16,908 bases of DNA from CAXSEF01 sp964236695 (GCA_964236695.1 CAXSFU010000067.1:1-16908); one strand, 5' to 3'. Counted from the first letter of the stretch, positions 1 to 7,496 are shown. Translations and numbers: made by a program. Notes: generated by a model from the letters alone, not told the origin.

Positions 1-99
1 GACGCCGCCCTCAGCCACAAGGACATCGTCGCAACCGTCATGACAGCCCTGGGCCGTGGCGCCGTGCGTCCGGGCGAGCTGGAGAGCGTGCGCGCCTGA
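1..99 (+). CDS. dxs: C-terminal end of probable 1-deoxy-D-xylulose-5-phosphate synthase (partial)
   Basis: An open frame enters from the left edge and stops at TGA 97-99, giving 32 residues that include DIVATVMTALGR. Alphaproteobacterial Dxs proteins usually end with a similar I-V-A-x-V-hydrophobic-x-x-L-G-R segment, and dxs often lies directly upstream of tlyA in this group, so Dxs is the best guess. Dxs condenses pyruvate and glyceraldehyde-3-phosphate in the cytoplasm, the first step of the non-mevalonate isoprenoid pathway. The stop lies 12 bp before the tlyA ATG, which fits co-transcription. No catalytic or thiamine-diphosphate motif is inside the window, so the call rests on a short tail plus context. 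Another protein remains possible. Confidence 0.5.
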   Translation, partial: DAALSHKDIVATVMTALGRGAVRPGELESVRA

Positions 100-111
100 G
101 CGGGCGGTCCG

Positions 112-852
112 ATGGCACGGCGAAGGGCGGACCAGATGCTGGTGGACCGGGGGCTGGTGGAAAGCCGGACCCGCGGCCAGGCGCTGATCCTGGCGGGCAA
201 GGTGTTCAGCGGCCAGGTGCGGGTCGACAAGGCCGGCGACCTCCTGCGCGAGGACGCGCCCCTCGAGGTGAGGGGACAGGATCATCCCTGGGTGTCGCGG
301 GGCGGCCTGAAGCTCGACCACGCGCTCGCGGAGTTCGGCCTTTCCCCGTCGAATCTCGTCTGCCTCGACGTCGGCGCGTCGACGGGCGGGTTCACCGACG
401 TGCTGCTGCATCGCGGGGCGGCGAGGGTGCATGCGGTCGACGTCGGACATGGGCAGCTCGCGTGGAGCCTGCGGCAGGACCCGAGGGTGGTCGTGCACGA
501 GAGGGTCAACGCGCGGCACCTGGACCGGGACAGGCTGGGCGAGGAGGTGGACGCGCTGGTGTGCGACGCGAGCTTCATCGGGCTGCGGACGCTGCTGCCG
601 CTGCCGCTGCAGCTCTGCCGGCCGGGAAGCTGGGCGGTGATGCTGATCAAGCCGCAGTTCGAGGCCGGGCCCGGTCAGGTCGGGGCCAAGGGCGTGGTGC
701 GTGATCCGGAGGTTCATCGGTCGGTGTGCGGGCAGGTCGTCTCCTGGCTGGGCACCGGACAAGGCTGGACGGTGCTGGGCGTGACGGAGAGTCCGATCCG
801 CGGGCCGGAAGGCAACGTCGAGTTCCTGCTCGCGGCGGAGAAGCCGCGATAG
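112..852 (+). CDS. tlyA: TlyA family rRNA (cytidine-2'-O)-methyltransferase
   Basis: The 246-residue length is normal for TlyA, which 2'-O-methylates cytidines in 23S (and in some species 16S) rRNA using S-adenosylmethionine. Early annotations called it hemolysin A. Residues 1-60 form the S4 RNA-binding domain (RADQMLVDRGLVESR). A linker with WVSRGGLKL (60-68) leads into the FtsJ-like Rossmann methyltransferase. That domain shows the SAM-binding motif DVGASTGGF (86-94), a conserved LIKPQFE (178-184) carrying the catalytic-type lysine, and the C-terminal SPIRGPEGNVEFLL (227-240) typical of TlyA. The gene follows the probable dxs by 12 bp, suggesting one transcript. The ribosome-binding site is weak. 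A perfect 6-bp inverted repeat (842-847 with 852-857) spans the stop codon but has no T-tract, so it is at best a weak terminator. Confidence 0.93.
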   Translation: MARRRADQMLVDRGLVESRTRGQALILAGKVFSGQVRVDKAGDLLREDAPLEVRGQDHPWVSRGGLKLDHALAEFGLSPSNLVCLDVGASTGGFTDVLLHRGAARVHAVDVGHGQLAWSLRQDPRVVVHERVNARHLDRDRLGEEVDALVCDASFIGLRTLLPLPLQLCRPGSWAVMLIKPQFEAGPGQVGAKGVVRDPEVHRSVCGQVVSWLGTGQGWTVLGVTESPIRGPEGNVEFLLAAEKPR

Positions 853-884
853 CGGCTGTCGCGAACCTGGCACCAGACAGGAAG

Positions 885-1010
885 CAAGAATCTTCTTCTT
901 CTGAAGAAAAAGAAGCAAAAAGACCTTGTCCATAGGGCTCCGGCCGCGCGGGCAGCTCCGGAATCCAACAGGCAAAAGTTCTTTGGTTCTTTTTTTCAAG
1001 AAAGAACATG
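885..1010. repeat. Imperfect inverted pair of A/T-rich hairpins, MITE- or REP-like
   Basis: This is an A/T-rich island in a GC-rich intergenic region. The left half holds a hairpin at 892-915 (11-bp arms of CTTCTTCTTCT type with one mismatch). The right half holds one at 986-1007 (GTTCTTT pairing with AAAGAAC, 8-nt loop). The left half, read through CAAAAAGACC, resembles the reverse complement of the right half (CAAAAGTTCTTTGGTTC at 973-989), matching at roughly 22 of 35 positions. The pair therefore forms a degenerate inverted repeat around a GC-rich centre of about 45 bp. I recall similar A-G/T-C-rich intergenic blocks in Acetobacteraceae, but that is from memory. It lies between the 3' ends of tlyA and the ABC transporter, so it may also act as a bidirectional terminator. 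Confidence 0.5.
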
Positions 1011-1234
1011 CTTTCTTCCTGCTCTCGATCAGGAAATCGGGGCCGGCAGATCCATGATGGCCTCCAGGCCGTGCGCCTCGCCGACGCGGGTCCGTCGAGG
1101 GGCGCAGCAGGGCGTACGGGCCGGCGCCAAGCTGCGCAAGCAGAAGGACCTGGTCGTGGGCTGAGAGGCGCCCGGGCCGATCCGCCGGCACGCAGCAGAG
1201 GATGGCCCGGGCGCCGTTCGTGGCGTGAGAGTGC
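1011..1234. other. Intergenic stretch with no supported gene; possible gene relic
   Basis: No frame here has a convincing start, ribosome-binding site and protein-like composition together. One plus-strand frame ends at 1162-1164 (TGA) after GAKLRKQKDLVVG, which reads more like real protein than its surroundings. It could be the tail of a decayed gene, but I cannot name a family. The longer open frame running from 1008 into 1280 is arginine- and glycine-rich noise that overlaps the 3' end of the ABC transporter on the other strand. Otherwise I see nothing in this stretch. Confidence 0.3.
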
Positions 1235-3022
1235 TCAGGGCAGCGACGTGTCGAACTGCAGGGCGGCGAGCCGCGCGTAGAGGCCGCCCTGGCGCACCAG
1301 CGCGTCATGGGTCCCGGTGGCCACGATGCGCCCGGCCTCCATGACCACGATGCGATCGGCCCTGCGCACGGTGGCAAGCCGGTGGGCGATCACCAGCGTG
1401 GTGCGCGAGGCAAGGCTGGCCAGGGCGTGCTGCACCGCGGCCTCGCTTTCGGCATCGAGCGCGCTGGTGGCCTCGTCGAGCAGCAGGATCGGGGCGTCGC
1501 GCAGGATGGCCCGCGCGATCGCCAGACGCTGCCGCTGCCCGCCCGACAGCCGCACGCCGCGCTCGCCCAGGAACGTGTCGTAGCCCTGCGGCAGGGCGTC
1601 CAGGAACCCGCACGATGCCGACGCCGCCGCGTCGCGCACCTCGGCGTCCGTGGCGTCGGGCCGGCCGAAGCGCAGGTTGGTCCAGACATCGGCGCCGAAC
1701 ACCACCGGCTCCTGCGCCACCAGCCCGAGGCGGGCGCGTGCCGACGAGGGGTCGACGTCGCGCAGGTCGATGCCGTCCAGGCGCACCGTGCCGGCCGAAG
1801 GGTCGTGGAAGCGCAGCAGGAGCTGGAACACAGTGGTCTTGCCCGCGCCGGACGGGCCGACCAGGGCCACCGTCTCGCCGGGTGCCACCGCGAGCGTGAA
1901 GTCGCGCAGGGCCCGCTGTCCCGGACGCGCCGGATAGGCGAAGTCCACCGCCTCGAAGGCGATCCGGCCTTCGGGCGGGGCCGGCAGCCTGCGCGGCCGC
2001 GCCGGTGCTGCGATCGTGGGGCGCACCGACAGCAGCTCGGCGATGCGGTCCGCAGCACCCGCGGCACGCTGCAGCTCGCCCCACAGCTCGCTCAGGCCGG
2101 CGCCCGAGGTCGCGACGATCACCGCGTAGAACACGAAGGCGGAGAGCGCGCCCGCGCTCATCCTGCCGGCGAGCACCTCGCGTCCGCCGACCCACAGCGA
2201 CAGCGTGATCGCCCCGAAGCCGAGCAGGATGACCCCCCCGATTACCAGCGCGCGCGAACGGATGCGGGCCCGTGCGGCGGCGACCGCACGCTCCGTGGCG
2301 TCGCCGAAGCGCGCGCGGGCCTGCGGCTCGTGGGTGAAGGCCTGCACGGTGCGCAGCGCGGAGACCGTCTCCTCCGCCAGCGCCGCGAGGTCGGCCACGC
2401 GTTCCTGCGCCACGCGCGACAGCGCCCGCTCGCGCCGCGAGAACAGCACCAGCGGCACCACCACGAACGGCACGACCGCCACGACCACCAGCGACAGCGA
2501 CGGGCTGGTGGCGACCAGCATCGCGAACGCGCCGGCCAGCAGCACCGCGCTGCGCAGCCACTGGCTGAGGGCCGAGCCGGCGAGGGCCTGCAGCACCGCG
2601 GTGTCGGCGACGAGGCGCGACAGCACGTCGCCGGTGCGCGCGGTCTCGAACCAGGCGGGCGACAGCGTGGTCACGTGGTCGAACACGGCGCGGCGCAGGT
2701 CGGCGCCGACGCGCTCGCCCAGCCAGGTGACGAGGGCGAAGCGGCAGGAGGTGGTGACCGCCAGCGCCGCGATCACGGCGGTCACGCCAAGCGCGGTGGC
2801 GTCGAGCCGGGCCTGGCTGCCGGTCGCGAGACCGCCGTCGACCAGATGGCGCACCGCCTGGCCCAGCAGCAGGACCAGCCCGGAGGCGGCGAGCAGGCAC
2901 ACGGCGGCACCCAGACCCTGCCAGACGTAGCGACGCAGGAACGGCAGCAGCAGGCGCAGGGCGGACGGGGCGGCCCTGGTCGTGTTCCGCGGAACCGGCG
3001 GGATCGGAGGGTGCACCGGCAT
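1235..3022 (-). CDS. ABC exporter, fused transmembrane and ATPase domains
   Basis: This 595-residue half-transporter has the MsbA/LmrA/ABCB-type architecture and probably works as a homodimer in the inner membrane, exporting lipid, drug or another hydrophobic substrate. The N-terminal half (about 25-310) is a type I exporter membrane domain with hydrophobic spans near 34-56, 76-92, 158-195 and 259-305, and the coupling-helix segment FDHVTTLSPAWFETARTGDV (114-133). The C-terminal ATPase shows Walker A GPSGAGKT (389-396), Q-loop Q437, signature LSGGQ (492-496), Walker B ILLLDE (512-517), D-loop SALD (520-523) and switch His547. All catalytic elements are intact. The start at 3022 is the first Met and lacks a clear ribosome-binding site. 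It is flanked by palindromic elements on both sides and appears monocistronic. The substrate cannot be read from the sequence. Confidence 0.92.
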   Translation of the reverse strand: MPVHPPIPPVPRNTTRAAPSALRLLLPFLRRYVWQGLGAAVCLLAASGLVLLLGQAVRHLVDGGLATGSQARLDATALGVTAVIAALAVTTSCRFALVTWLGERVGADLRRAVFDHVTTLSPAWFETARTGDVLSRLVADTAVLQALAGSALSQWLRSAVLLAGAFAMLVATSPSLSLVVVAVVPFVVVPLVLFSRRERALSRVAQERVADLAALAEETVSALRTVQAFTHEPQARARFGDATERAVAAARARIRSRALVIGGVILLGFGAITLSLWVGGREVLAGRMSAGALSAFVFYAVIVATSGAGLSELWGELQRAAGAADRIAELLSVRPTIAAPARPRRLPAPPEGRIAFEAVDFAYPARPGQRALRDFTLAVAPGETVALVGPSGAGKTTVFQLLLRFHDPSAGTVRLDGIDLRDVDPSSARARLGLVAQEPVVFGADVWTNLRFGRPDATDAEVRDAAASASCGFLDALPQGYDTFLGERGVRLSGGQRQRLAIARAILRDAPILLLDEATSALDAESEAAVQHALASLASRTTLVIAHRLATVRRADRIVVMEAGRIVATGTHDALVRQGGLYARLAALQFDTSLP

Positions 3023-3116
3023 GTGCGCGTTCTAGCGCGCGTGCACCGTCGCTGTCGCTCCTGGATGGAGCATCTTTCGTCAGGCGGGAGCGTCCGCGGG
3101 CAGCGTCTTGGTTTGA

Positions 3117-3292
3117 GAAGGCCAGGGCTCTGCCCTGGACCCGCCAAGCGGAGGTGGCCAAAGGTTCCGACGATCCGCCTGGATCGTTGGAAAGGCCACC
3201 GAAGGGAGCCGCCCCTGGACCGGCCTCACTTAAAAAGCGGATTCCAAAGGCTCGCCTTTGGCGGGGTCCAGGGGCAGAGCCCCTGGCCTTCC
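3117..3292. repeat. Composite palindromic element, about 176 bp, long inverted arms with nested hairpins
   Basis: The left arm (about 3117-3171) and the reverse complement of the right arm (about 3237-3292) share the order GAAGGCCAGGG / CTCTG / CCCTGGACC / CGCCAA, then CCAAAGG or CCTTTGG, with a few mismatches. Four smaller hairpins are nested inside. These are 3122-3138 (CCAGGG-5-CCCTGG), 3170-3187 (ACGATCC-4-GGATCGT), 3244-3261 (CCAAAGG-4-CCTTTGG) and 3268-3286 (CCAGGGG-5-CCCCTGG). No plausible protein is encoded across it. It occupies most of the 363-bp gene-free interval 3023-3385; the remaining flanks show nothing I can name. The layout fits a non-autonomous miniature transposable element or a REP/BIME-like unit, and I recall similar blocks in Acetobacteraceae. 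The hairpins could also stop transcription from the upstream minus-strand operon. Confidence 0.75.
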
Positions 3293-3385
3293 TTTCTGGA
3301 CTTCAGACTGGGACACAGCCCGCCCGTGCATTCTCAGGCCATGCATCCAGCTTGATGTGGTCCTGGCTGGACTCAGGAGGAAAAC

Positions 3386-4591
3386 CTAGCTGGAGGACTG
3401 GATCGCTGCGGCCAGGGCGAGCGACTTGGCGGCGGGATGAGCCGGATTGCGGAAGCGCAGCTCCCCGTAGGAGGTTCCATCAGGCTGGCCGATGCCGAAC
3501 AGCTCGACACGGGAGCTGCAGGTGACCGCCACCACGGGACGGGCCTCACGGTTGGTGAGGAACTGGCGGGCCTCGCCTTCCAGGTCGAGGCGGTCGCGCA
3601 GCAGGCGCCATTCGTTGCGGTCGGTGTCCTCGACGAACATGGCGAGGATGCCCGGGCGCGTGCCGGACAGGCGGGCCGGCGCAACGGCGGCCATGCGGCG
3701 GCGCAGCGCGACGGCGATCTCGTTCTCGCGGCCGGCCCGTGCGGCCATGACGAACACGGCGCTGCCGGCGGAGGTCACCGACAGATGAGCCTCGGGGCCG
3801 AACTCCTGGCGCAGGTGCGAGGCGAGACCGCGCTCCTCCGCCTGCGCCGCGGCCAGGAGCAGCGGGTCCAGGCGAAGCACCGCAGCCTCGTCCTGATCCG
3901 CACGGCGATGCTCGGACAGCAGGGTGCTGATGCGCTGGTGCAGCGAGGCAAGGCTGGTGTCGTCAGGGCTGCGGTCGGACTTGAGGCCCTGGGGCAGGGT
4001 CATCTTGAGAAGGTAGCGGCCGGGGTGGGCGGCAAGCCATGTCTGCAGCTCGGGGTCGACCCGGTCCACGAGATTGAACCAGGCGCCGCGGTGCACGTCG
4101 CGACCGTCCTCCGCGGACATGACGTCGCAGGCGATCTCCGCCCCGACGCCGTCACGCTCGATCAGCAGGTCGAACGCCTCGCCGTGCTCGATGCCGGAGA
4201 ACGTGACCAGGAAGCCGCGGGCACGCTGGAGCGCGGCGGTGCGCATGACGTGGAAGAAAGGCACCAGGGTCTGGCCGTCCCGCATGGTGCCGGCCAGGGT
4301 GTCGGCGAGACGCTGGCGGGCTTCCGCCGGAACGCGGCGCGACAGTGCCACCGTATCGGCCACCAGGACGGCAATGCCGCGCTCCGCCGGCGTCGGCACC
4401 GCTTCCCGGCACCGGCGCAGTCGCTCGATCATCAGCTCGATGGCGTGACGCTGCAGGAGGGCACGGCCGGACCAGCCGGTCGCCGGCGGCCCGCCCAGGC
4501 CCGCCAGGCGCGCTTTCCAGCGTTCCCCGCCGACCAGCGCGACGAAGGCGTTGAGCGTCGAAAGGGGGGGGCGTGCGTTTGCGCTGGACAT
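3386..4591 (-). CDS. Conserved-looking protein of unknown function, possible nuclease-fold relative
   Basis: I do not recognise this 401-residue protein. It has no signal peptide or membrane span, so it is probably cytoplasmic. Residues 40-125 look helical (RALLQRHAIELMIERLRRC). A central strand-rich segment, FDLLIERDGVGAEIACDV (140-157), followed by EDGRDVHR (161-168), resembles the core of PD-(D/E)XK-like proteins, where D-x(n)-E-x-K is followed by a G-R-K-I-H-R-type turn. Here Ala154 and Asp156 sit where E-x-K would be, so catalysis is doubtful. That resemblance is inference. The C-terminal part (310-385) is a mixed alpha/beta region. I chose the ATG at 4591 because upstream alternatives (such as 4645) run into aroC, whose stop is at 4629. 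The 37-bp gap after aroC suggests it is the last gene of fabI-aroC. A run of eight C (codons 7-10) lies near the start. Confidence 0.75.
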   Translation of the reverse strand: MSSANARPPLSTLNAFVALVGGERWKARLAGLGGPPATGWSGRALLQRHAIELMIERLRRCREAVPTPAERGIAVLVADTVALSRRVPAEARQRLADTLAGTMRDGQTLVPFFHVMRTAALQRARGFLVTFSGIEHGEAFDLLIERDGVGAEIACDVMSAEDGRDVHRGAWFNLVDRVDPELQTWLAAHPGRYLLKMTLPQGLKSDRSPDDTSLASLHQRISTLLSEHRRADQDEAAVLRLDPLLLAAAQAEERGLASHLRQEFGPEAHLSVTSAGSAVFVMAARAGRENEIAVALRRRMAAVAPARLSGTRPGILAMFVEDTDRNEWRLLRDRLDLEGEARQFLTNREARPVVAVTCSSRVELFGIGQPDGTSYGELRFRNPAHPAAKSLALAAAIQSSS

Positions 4592-4628
4592 TTCATCATC
4601 AATGTAATGGTTTCGGGCGAAGAAATCA

Positions 4629-5777
4629 TCACACCAGCGTGACATCCGGATTTGTTGTCGCCGGATTTTCTGTCGGTGGTGCACTGGCTGCCGGAAAGCC
4701 CGGGCGCCCCGGGTTCTGGGCGCGGTGGCGAAGCAGATGGTCGGCGAGCACGCAGGCCAGCATGGCCTCGCCCACCGGCACGGCGCGCAGGCCGACGCAG
4801 GGATCGTGACGACCACGGGTGGCGACCTCGACCTCCTGGCCGTCGCGGGTCACGGAGCGGCGCGGGGTCAGGATCGAGCTGGTGGGTTTCACCGCGAAAC
4901 GGGCGGTGACGGTCTGTCCCGTGGAGATGCCACCGAGGATGCCTCCCGCGTGGTTGGAGCCGAACTGCAACGTGCCGTCGTGCATCGACATCTCGTCGGC
5001 ATTGTCCTCGCCGCTGAGCCCTGCGGCGGCGAACCCGTCGCCGATCTCCACGCCCTTGACCGCGTTGATCGACATCAGCGCCGCGGCGAGATCGGCGTCG
5101 AGCTTGCCGTAGACGGGTGCGCCCAGTCCAGCGGGCACACCGTCGGCTGCCAGCCCGATCACCGCCCCGATCGAGGAGCCTGCCTTGCGGACCGCCTCCA
5201 GCTGGCCGGCCCAGCGCGCGGCCGCGCCTGCGTCCGGGCAGAAGAACGGGTTGCGTCCGACCTCGGCCCAGTCCCAGCGGCCCGGGTCGATCCGGTCCGC
5301 CCCGAGCTGCACCAGGGCGCCGCGGACCTGGACGGCGCTGCCCAGGACCAGGCGGGCGACCGCCCCGGCCGCGACCCGGCAGGCGGTCTCGCGTGCGGAG
5401 GAGCGTCCGCCGCCGCGCGGGTCGCGGATGCCGTATTTCAGCTCGTAGGTCAGGTCGGCGTGTCCGGGGCGGAAGCGCCCGGCGATGTCGCCGTAGTCGC
5501 GCGAGCGCTGGTCGGTGTTGTCGATCATCAGCGAGATCGGGGTCCCGGTGGTCAGGCCCTCGAAGGTGCCGGACAGGATGCGGACCTGGTCGGCTTCCTG
5601 GCGCTGTGTGGTGAAGCGTGACTGGCCCGGGCGGCGTCGGTCGAGCCAGGGCTGGATGTCGGCTTCCGAAAGCGGCAGGCGGGGCGGGCAGCCGTCGATC
5701 ACGCAGCCGATGGCCGGGCCGTGGCTCTCGCCCCAGGTGGTCACGCGAAACAGGTGGCCGAAGCTGTTGTGCGACAT
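4629..5777 (-). CDS. aroC: Chorismate synthase
   Basis: AroC converts 5-enolpyruvylshikimate-3-phosphate to chorismate, the last step of the shikimate pathway, and needs reduced FMN. The 382-residue product, starting MSHNSFGHLF at 5777, is slightly longer than the usual 350-370 because of a Pro/Ala-rich tail after residue 350. Family signatures are all present: GESHGPAIGCVIDGCPP (16-32), RSSARETACRVAAGAVA (125-141), FGSNHAGGILGGISTGQ (272-288) and RHDPCVGLRAVPVGEAM (323-339). The open frame extends further upstream, but those residues do not match AroC. There is no strong Shine-Dalgarno, so translation may depend on the upstream fabI, 55 bp away on the same strand. The downstream unknown gene begins 37 bp after the stop. 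Confidence 0.97.
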   Translation of the reverse strand: MSHNSFGHLFRVTTWGESHGPAIGCVIDGCPPRLPLSEADIQPWLDRRRPGQSRFTTQRQEADQVRILSGTFEGLTTGTPISLMIDNTDQRSRDYGDIAGRFRPGHADLTYELKYGIRDPRGGGRSSARETACRVAAGAVARLVLGSAVQVRGALVQLGADRIDPGRWDWAEVGRNPFFCPDAGAAARWAGQLEAVRKAGSSIGAVIGLAADGVPAGLGAPVYGKLDADLAAALMSINAVKGVEIGDGFAAAGLSGEDNADEMSMHDGTLQFGSNHAGGILGGISTGQTVTARFAVKPTSSILTPRRSVTRDGQEVEVATRGRHDPCVGLRAVPVGEAMLACVLADHLLRHRAQNPGRPGFPAASAPPTENPATTNPDVTLV

Positions 5778-5832
5778 CAGGCGGTCGCGGCGGCCACGCG
5801 GTCGATACGGGTGGTCATCGGAGCATGCGGGT

Positions 5833-6672
5833 TCAGTCCGCGACCACGGCGATGTCCGGCGCATTGGGATTCTTCATGCCGACCACGTGGTAGCCGGCGT
5901 CGACGTGGTGGATCTCGCCGGTGACGCCGCCGGACAGGGTCGAGAGCAGGTAGAGGCCGGCGCCGCCGACCTCCTCGATGCTGGTGTTGCGCTCAAGCGG
6001 GGCGTTGAGCTGGTTCCAGCGCAGGATGTAGCGGAAGTCGCCGATGCCGCTTGCGGCCAGGGTCTTGATCGGCCCGGCGCTGATGGCGTTCACCCTGAGG
6101 CCGGCCGGCCCCAGGTCGGCGGCGAGGTAGCGGACCGAGGCCTCCAGGGCGGCCTTGGCGACGCCCATGACGTTGTAGTGCGGCATCACCCGCTCGGCGC
6201 CAAGATAGGACAGGGTCAGCAGCGAGCCGCCCGGGCGCATCATCGCGCTGGCATGGCGGCACACCGCGGTGAACGAGTAGCAGGAGATGTCGAGCGCCTG
6301 CAGGAAGGCCGTGCGCGGGGTGTCGCAGTAGCGGCCGCGCAGATAGGCCTTGTCGGCCCAGCCGATGGCGTGGACGACGAAGTCGAGCTCGCCCCAGGTC
6401 TCGGCCAGGCGGGCGAACAGGGCCTCGATCGCGGCGTCGTCGCTGACGTCGCAGGGCAGCACGATCGACGAGCCGACGCTGGCGGCGAGCGGACGCACCC
6501 GCTTCTCCAGCGCCTCGCCCTGGTAGCTGAAGGCAAGGTCGGCGCCCTGGGCGGCACAGGCGGCGGCGATGCCCCACGCGATCGAGCGGTCGTTCGCGAC
6601 ACCCATGACCAGGCCCCGCCGGCCCTGCATGAGCGTGCCCCTTGGAGGAAGGCTCCGCTCGGCGTCCGGCAT
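5833..6672 (-). CDS. fabI: Enoyl-[acyl-carrier-protein] reductase (NADH), FabI
   Basis: FabI reduces trans-2-enoyl-ACP in the last step of each fatty-acid elongation cycle, in the cytoplasm; it is the target of triclosan. The short-chain dehydrogenase-type protein has the FabI cofactor motif GVANDRSIAWGIA (24-36), SYLGAERVMPHYNVMGVAK with catalytic-type Tyr166 and Lys173 (Y-x6-K), a conserved Tyr156, and AGPIKTLAASGI (199-210). The start at 6672 gives 279 residues and is preceded by a strong GGAGG seven bases upstream. A second in-frame ATG at 6630 (MQGRRG, 265 residues) has only a weak site, and the extra LPPRGTL segment looks like other alphaproteobacterial FabI N-termini. It heads the minus-strand fabI-aroC-unknown operon and is divergent from pdxH. 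Confidence 0.96.
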   Translation of the reverse strand: MPDAERSLPPRGTLMQGRRGLVMGVANDRSIAWGIAAACAAQGADLAFSYQGEALEKRVRPLAASVGSSIVLPCDVSDDAAIEALFARLAETWGELDFVVHAIGWADKAYLRGRYCDTPRTAFLQALDISCYSFTAVCRHASAMMRPGGSLLTLSYLGAERVMPHYNVMGVAKAALEASVRYLAADLGPAGLRVNAISAGPIKTLAASGIGDFRYILRWNQLNAPLERNTSIEEVGGAGLYLLSTLSGGVTGEIHHVDAGYHVVGMKNPNAPDIAVVAD

Positions 6673-6679
6673 GGGGCAT

Positions 6680-6684
6680 CCTCC
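6680..6684 (-). promoter_or_regulatory. Ribosome-binding site deciding the fabI start
   Basis: On the minus strand the bases read GGAGG, followed by a 7-nt spacer and the ATG at 6672. The competing downstream ATG at 6630 has only a weaker AAGGGG-like sequence, so the longer FabI is favoured. Confidence 0.7.
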
Positions 6685-6902
6685 AGCTGCATCGGCAAGG
6701 GTCGGTGGTGACACACGGGGAGCGGGCAGGCAAGCTTGCGCGCCAGTGCCGGTGGGAAGGGCGTTGCTCGCGTAATTTCAGGGCAAATCCGGCCTCCTGA
6801 CGGTTCGCGCGTGCGAGGCTGCTGGAGGAGGGCGTCTTGAGGCCACGGGTTCGCCGCCGCGGCACCGCTGGCGCATGACGCCGATGCAGGACATGGCAGG
6901 GA

Positions 6903-7496
6903 ATGGACATCGATATCATGGCCGACGATCCGATTGCATTGTTCGAGGCCTGGCTTGCCGAGGCATCGCGCCTGGAGATCAACGATCCCAACGCGATGAC
7001 CGTGGCCACCAGCACCTCGGAGGGAAGGCCGTCGGCGAGGATCGTCCTGCTCAAGGGCGTCGATCCGCGCGGCTTCGTGTTCTACACCAACAAGGACGGC
7101 CGCAAGGGCGAGGAGCTGCGCGCCAACCCGCGGGCGGCGCTGCTGTTCCACTGGAAGACCCTGCAGCGCCAGGTCCGGGTCGAGGGCGAGGTGGAGGACG
7201 TGACCGATGCGGAGGCCGACGCGTATTTCGCGTCGCGCGCCAGGGTGTCGCGTCTCGGGGCCTGGGCCTCGACCCAGTCGCGCCCGCTCGCGGATCGCGC
7301 GGAGCTGGAGCGCAGGGTGGCAGAGGCGGAGCGGCGCTTTCCAGGGGAGACGATCGAGCGGCCGCCGCACTGGTCGGGGTTCCGTGTTCTGCCGCGGGTG
7401 ATGGAGTTCTGGCAGGAGATGCCGTTCCGTCTCCACGACCGGCTGGTCTACACCAGGGACGAGGCGGGCTGGTCGCAGGGCAGGCTATATCCCTGA
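6903..7496 (+). CDS. pdxH: Pyridoxamine/pyridoxine 5'-phosphate oxidase
   Basis: PdxH is an FMN-dependent cytoplasmic dimer that oxidises pyridoxamine or pyridoxine 5'-phosphate to pyridoxal 5'-phosphate, using oxygen. The 197 residues match the usual family length. FMN-binding segments SARIVLLKG (44-52) and FYTNKDGRKGEEL (60-72) are followed by the C-terminal signature MEFWQEMPFRLHDR (167-180) and the terminal W-x-Q-G-R-L-Y-P. A second ATG at 6918 (MADDPIALF) is an equally reasonable start, since neither has an ideal ribosome-binding site. The gene is divergent from fabI across about 230 bp that must carry both promoters; I cannot pick either one out with confidence. The universal stress gene follows 55 bp downstream. 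Confidence 0.96.
   Translation: MDIDIMADDPIALFEAWLAEASRLEINDPNAMTVATSTSEGRPSARIVLLKGVDPRGFVFYTNKDGRKGEELRANPRAALLFHWKTLQRQVRVEGEVEDVTDAEADAYFASRARVSRLGAWASTQSRPLADRAELERRVAEAERRFPGETIERPPHWSGFRVLPRVMEFWQEMPFRLHDRLVYTRDEAGWSQGRLYP

Noticed and set aside
1305..3161. Long open frames overlapping the ABC exporter on both strands, one of over 600 residues
   Set aside because: They are Arg/Gly/Ala- or His/Gln-rich products of high-GC codon bias. The exporter frame carries every ABC motif, so the others are shadows.
3437..4642. A 401-residue plus-strand open frame opposite the unknown gene
   Set aside because: Its composition (H, G, Q, A and R rich) is that of an antisense shadow. The minus-strand frame has balanced protein composition and operon spacing with aroC.
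4592..4816. A longer version of the unknown protein starting inside aroC
   Set aside because: It would overlap the aroC coding end by nearly 190 bp, and the extra residues are the antigenic out-of-frame reading of aroC. The ATG at 4591 lies cleanly after the aroC stop.
5778..5864. N-terminal extension of AroC to 5864
   Set aside because: AroC proteins begin close to the FGHLFRVTTWGESHG segment. The extension is Arg-rich and runs nearly to the fabI stop.
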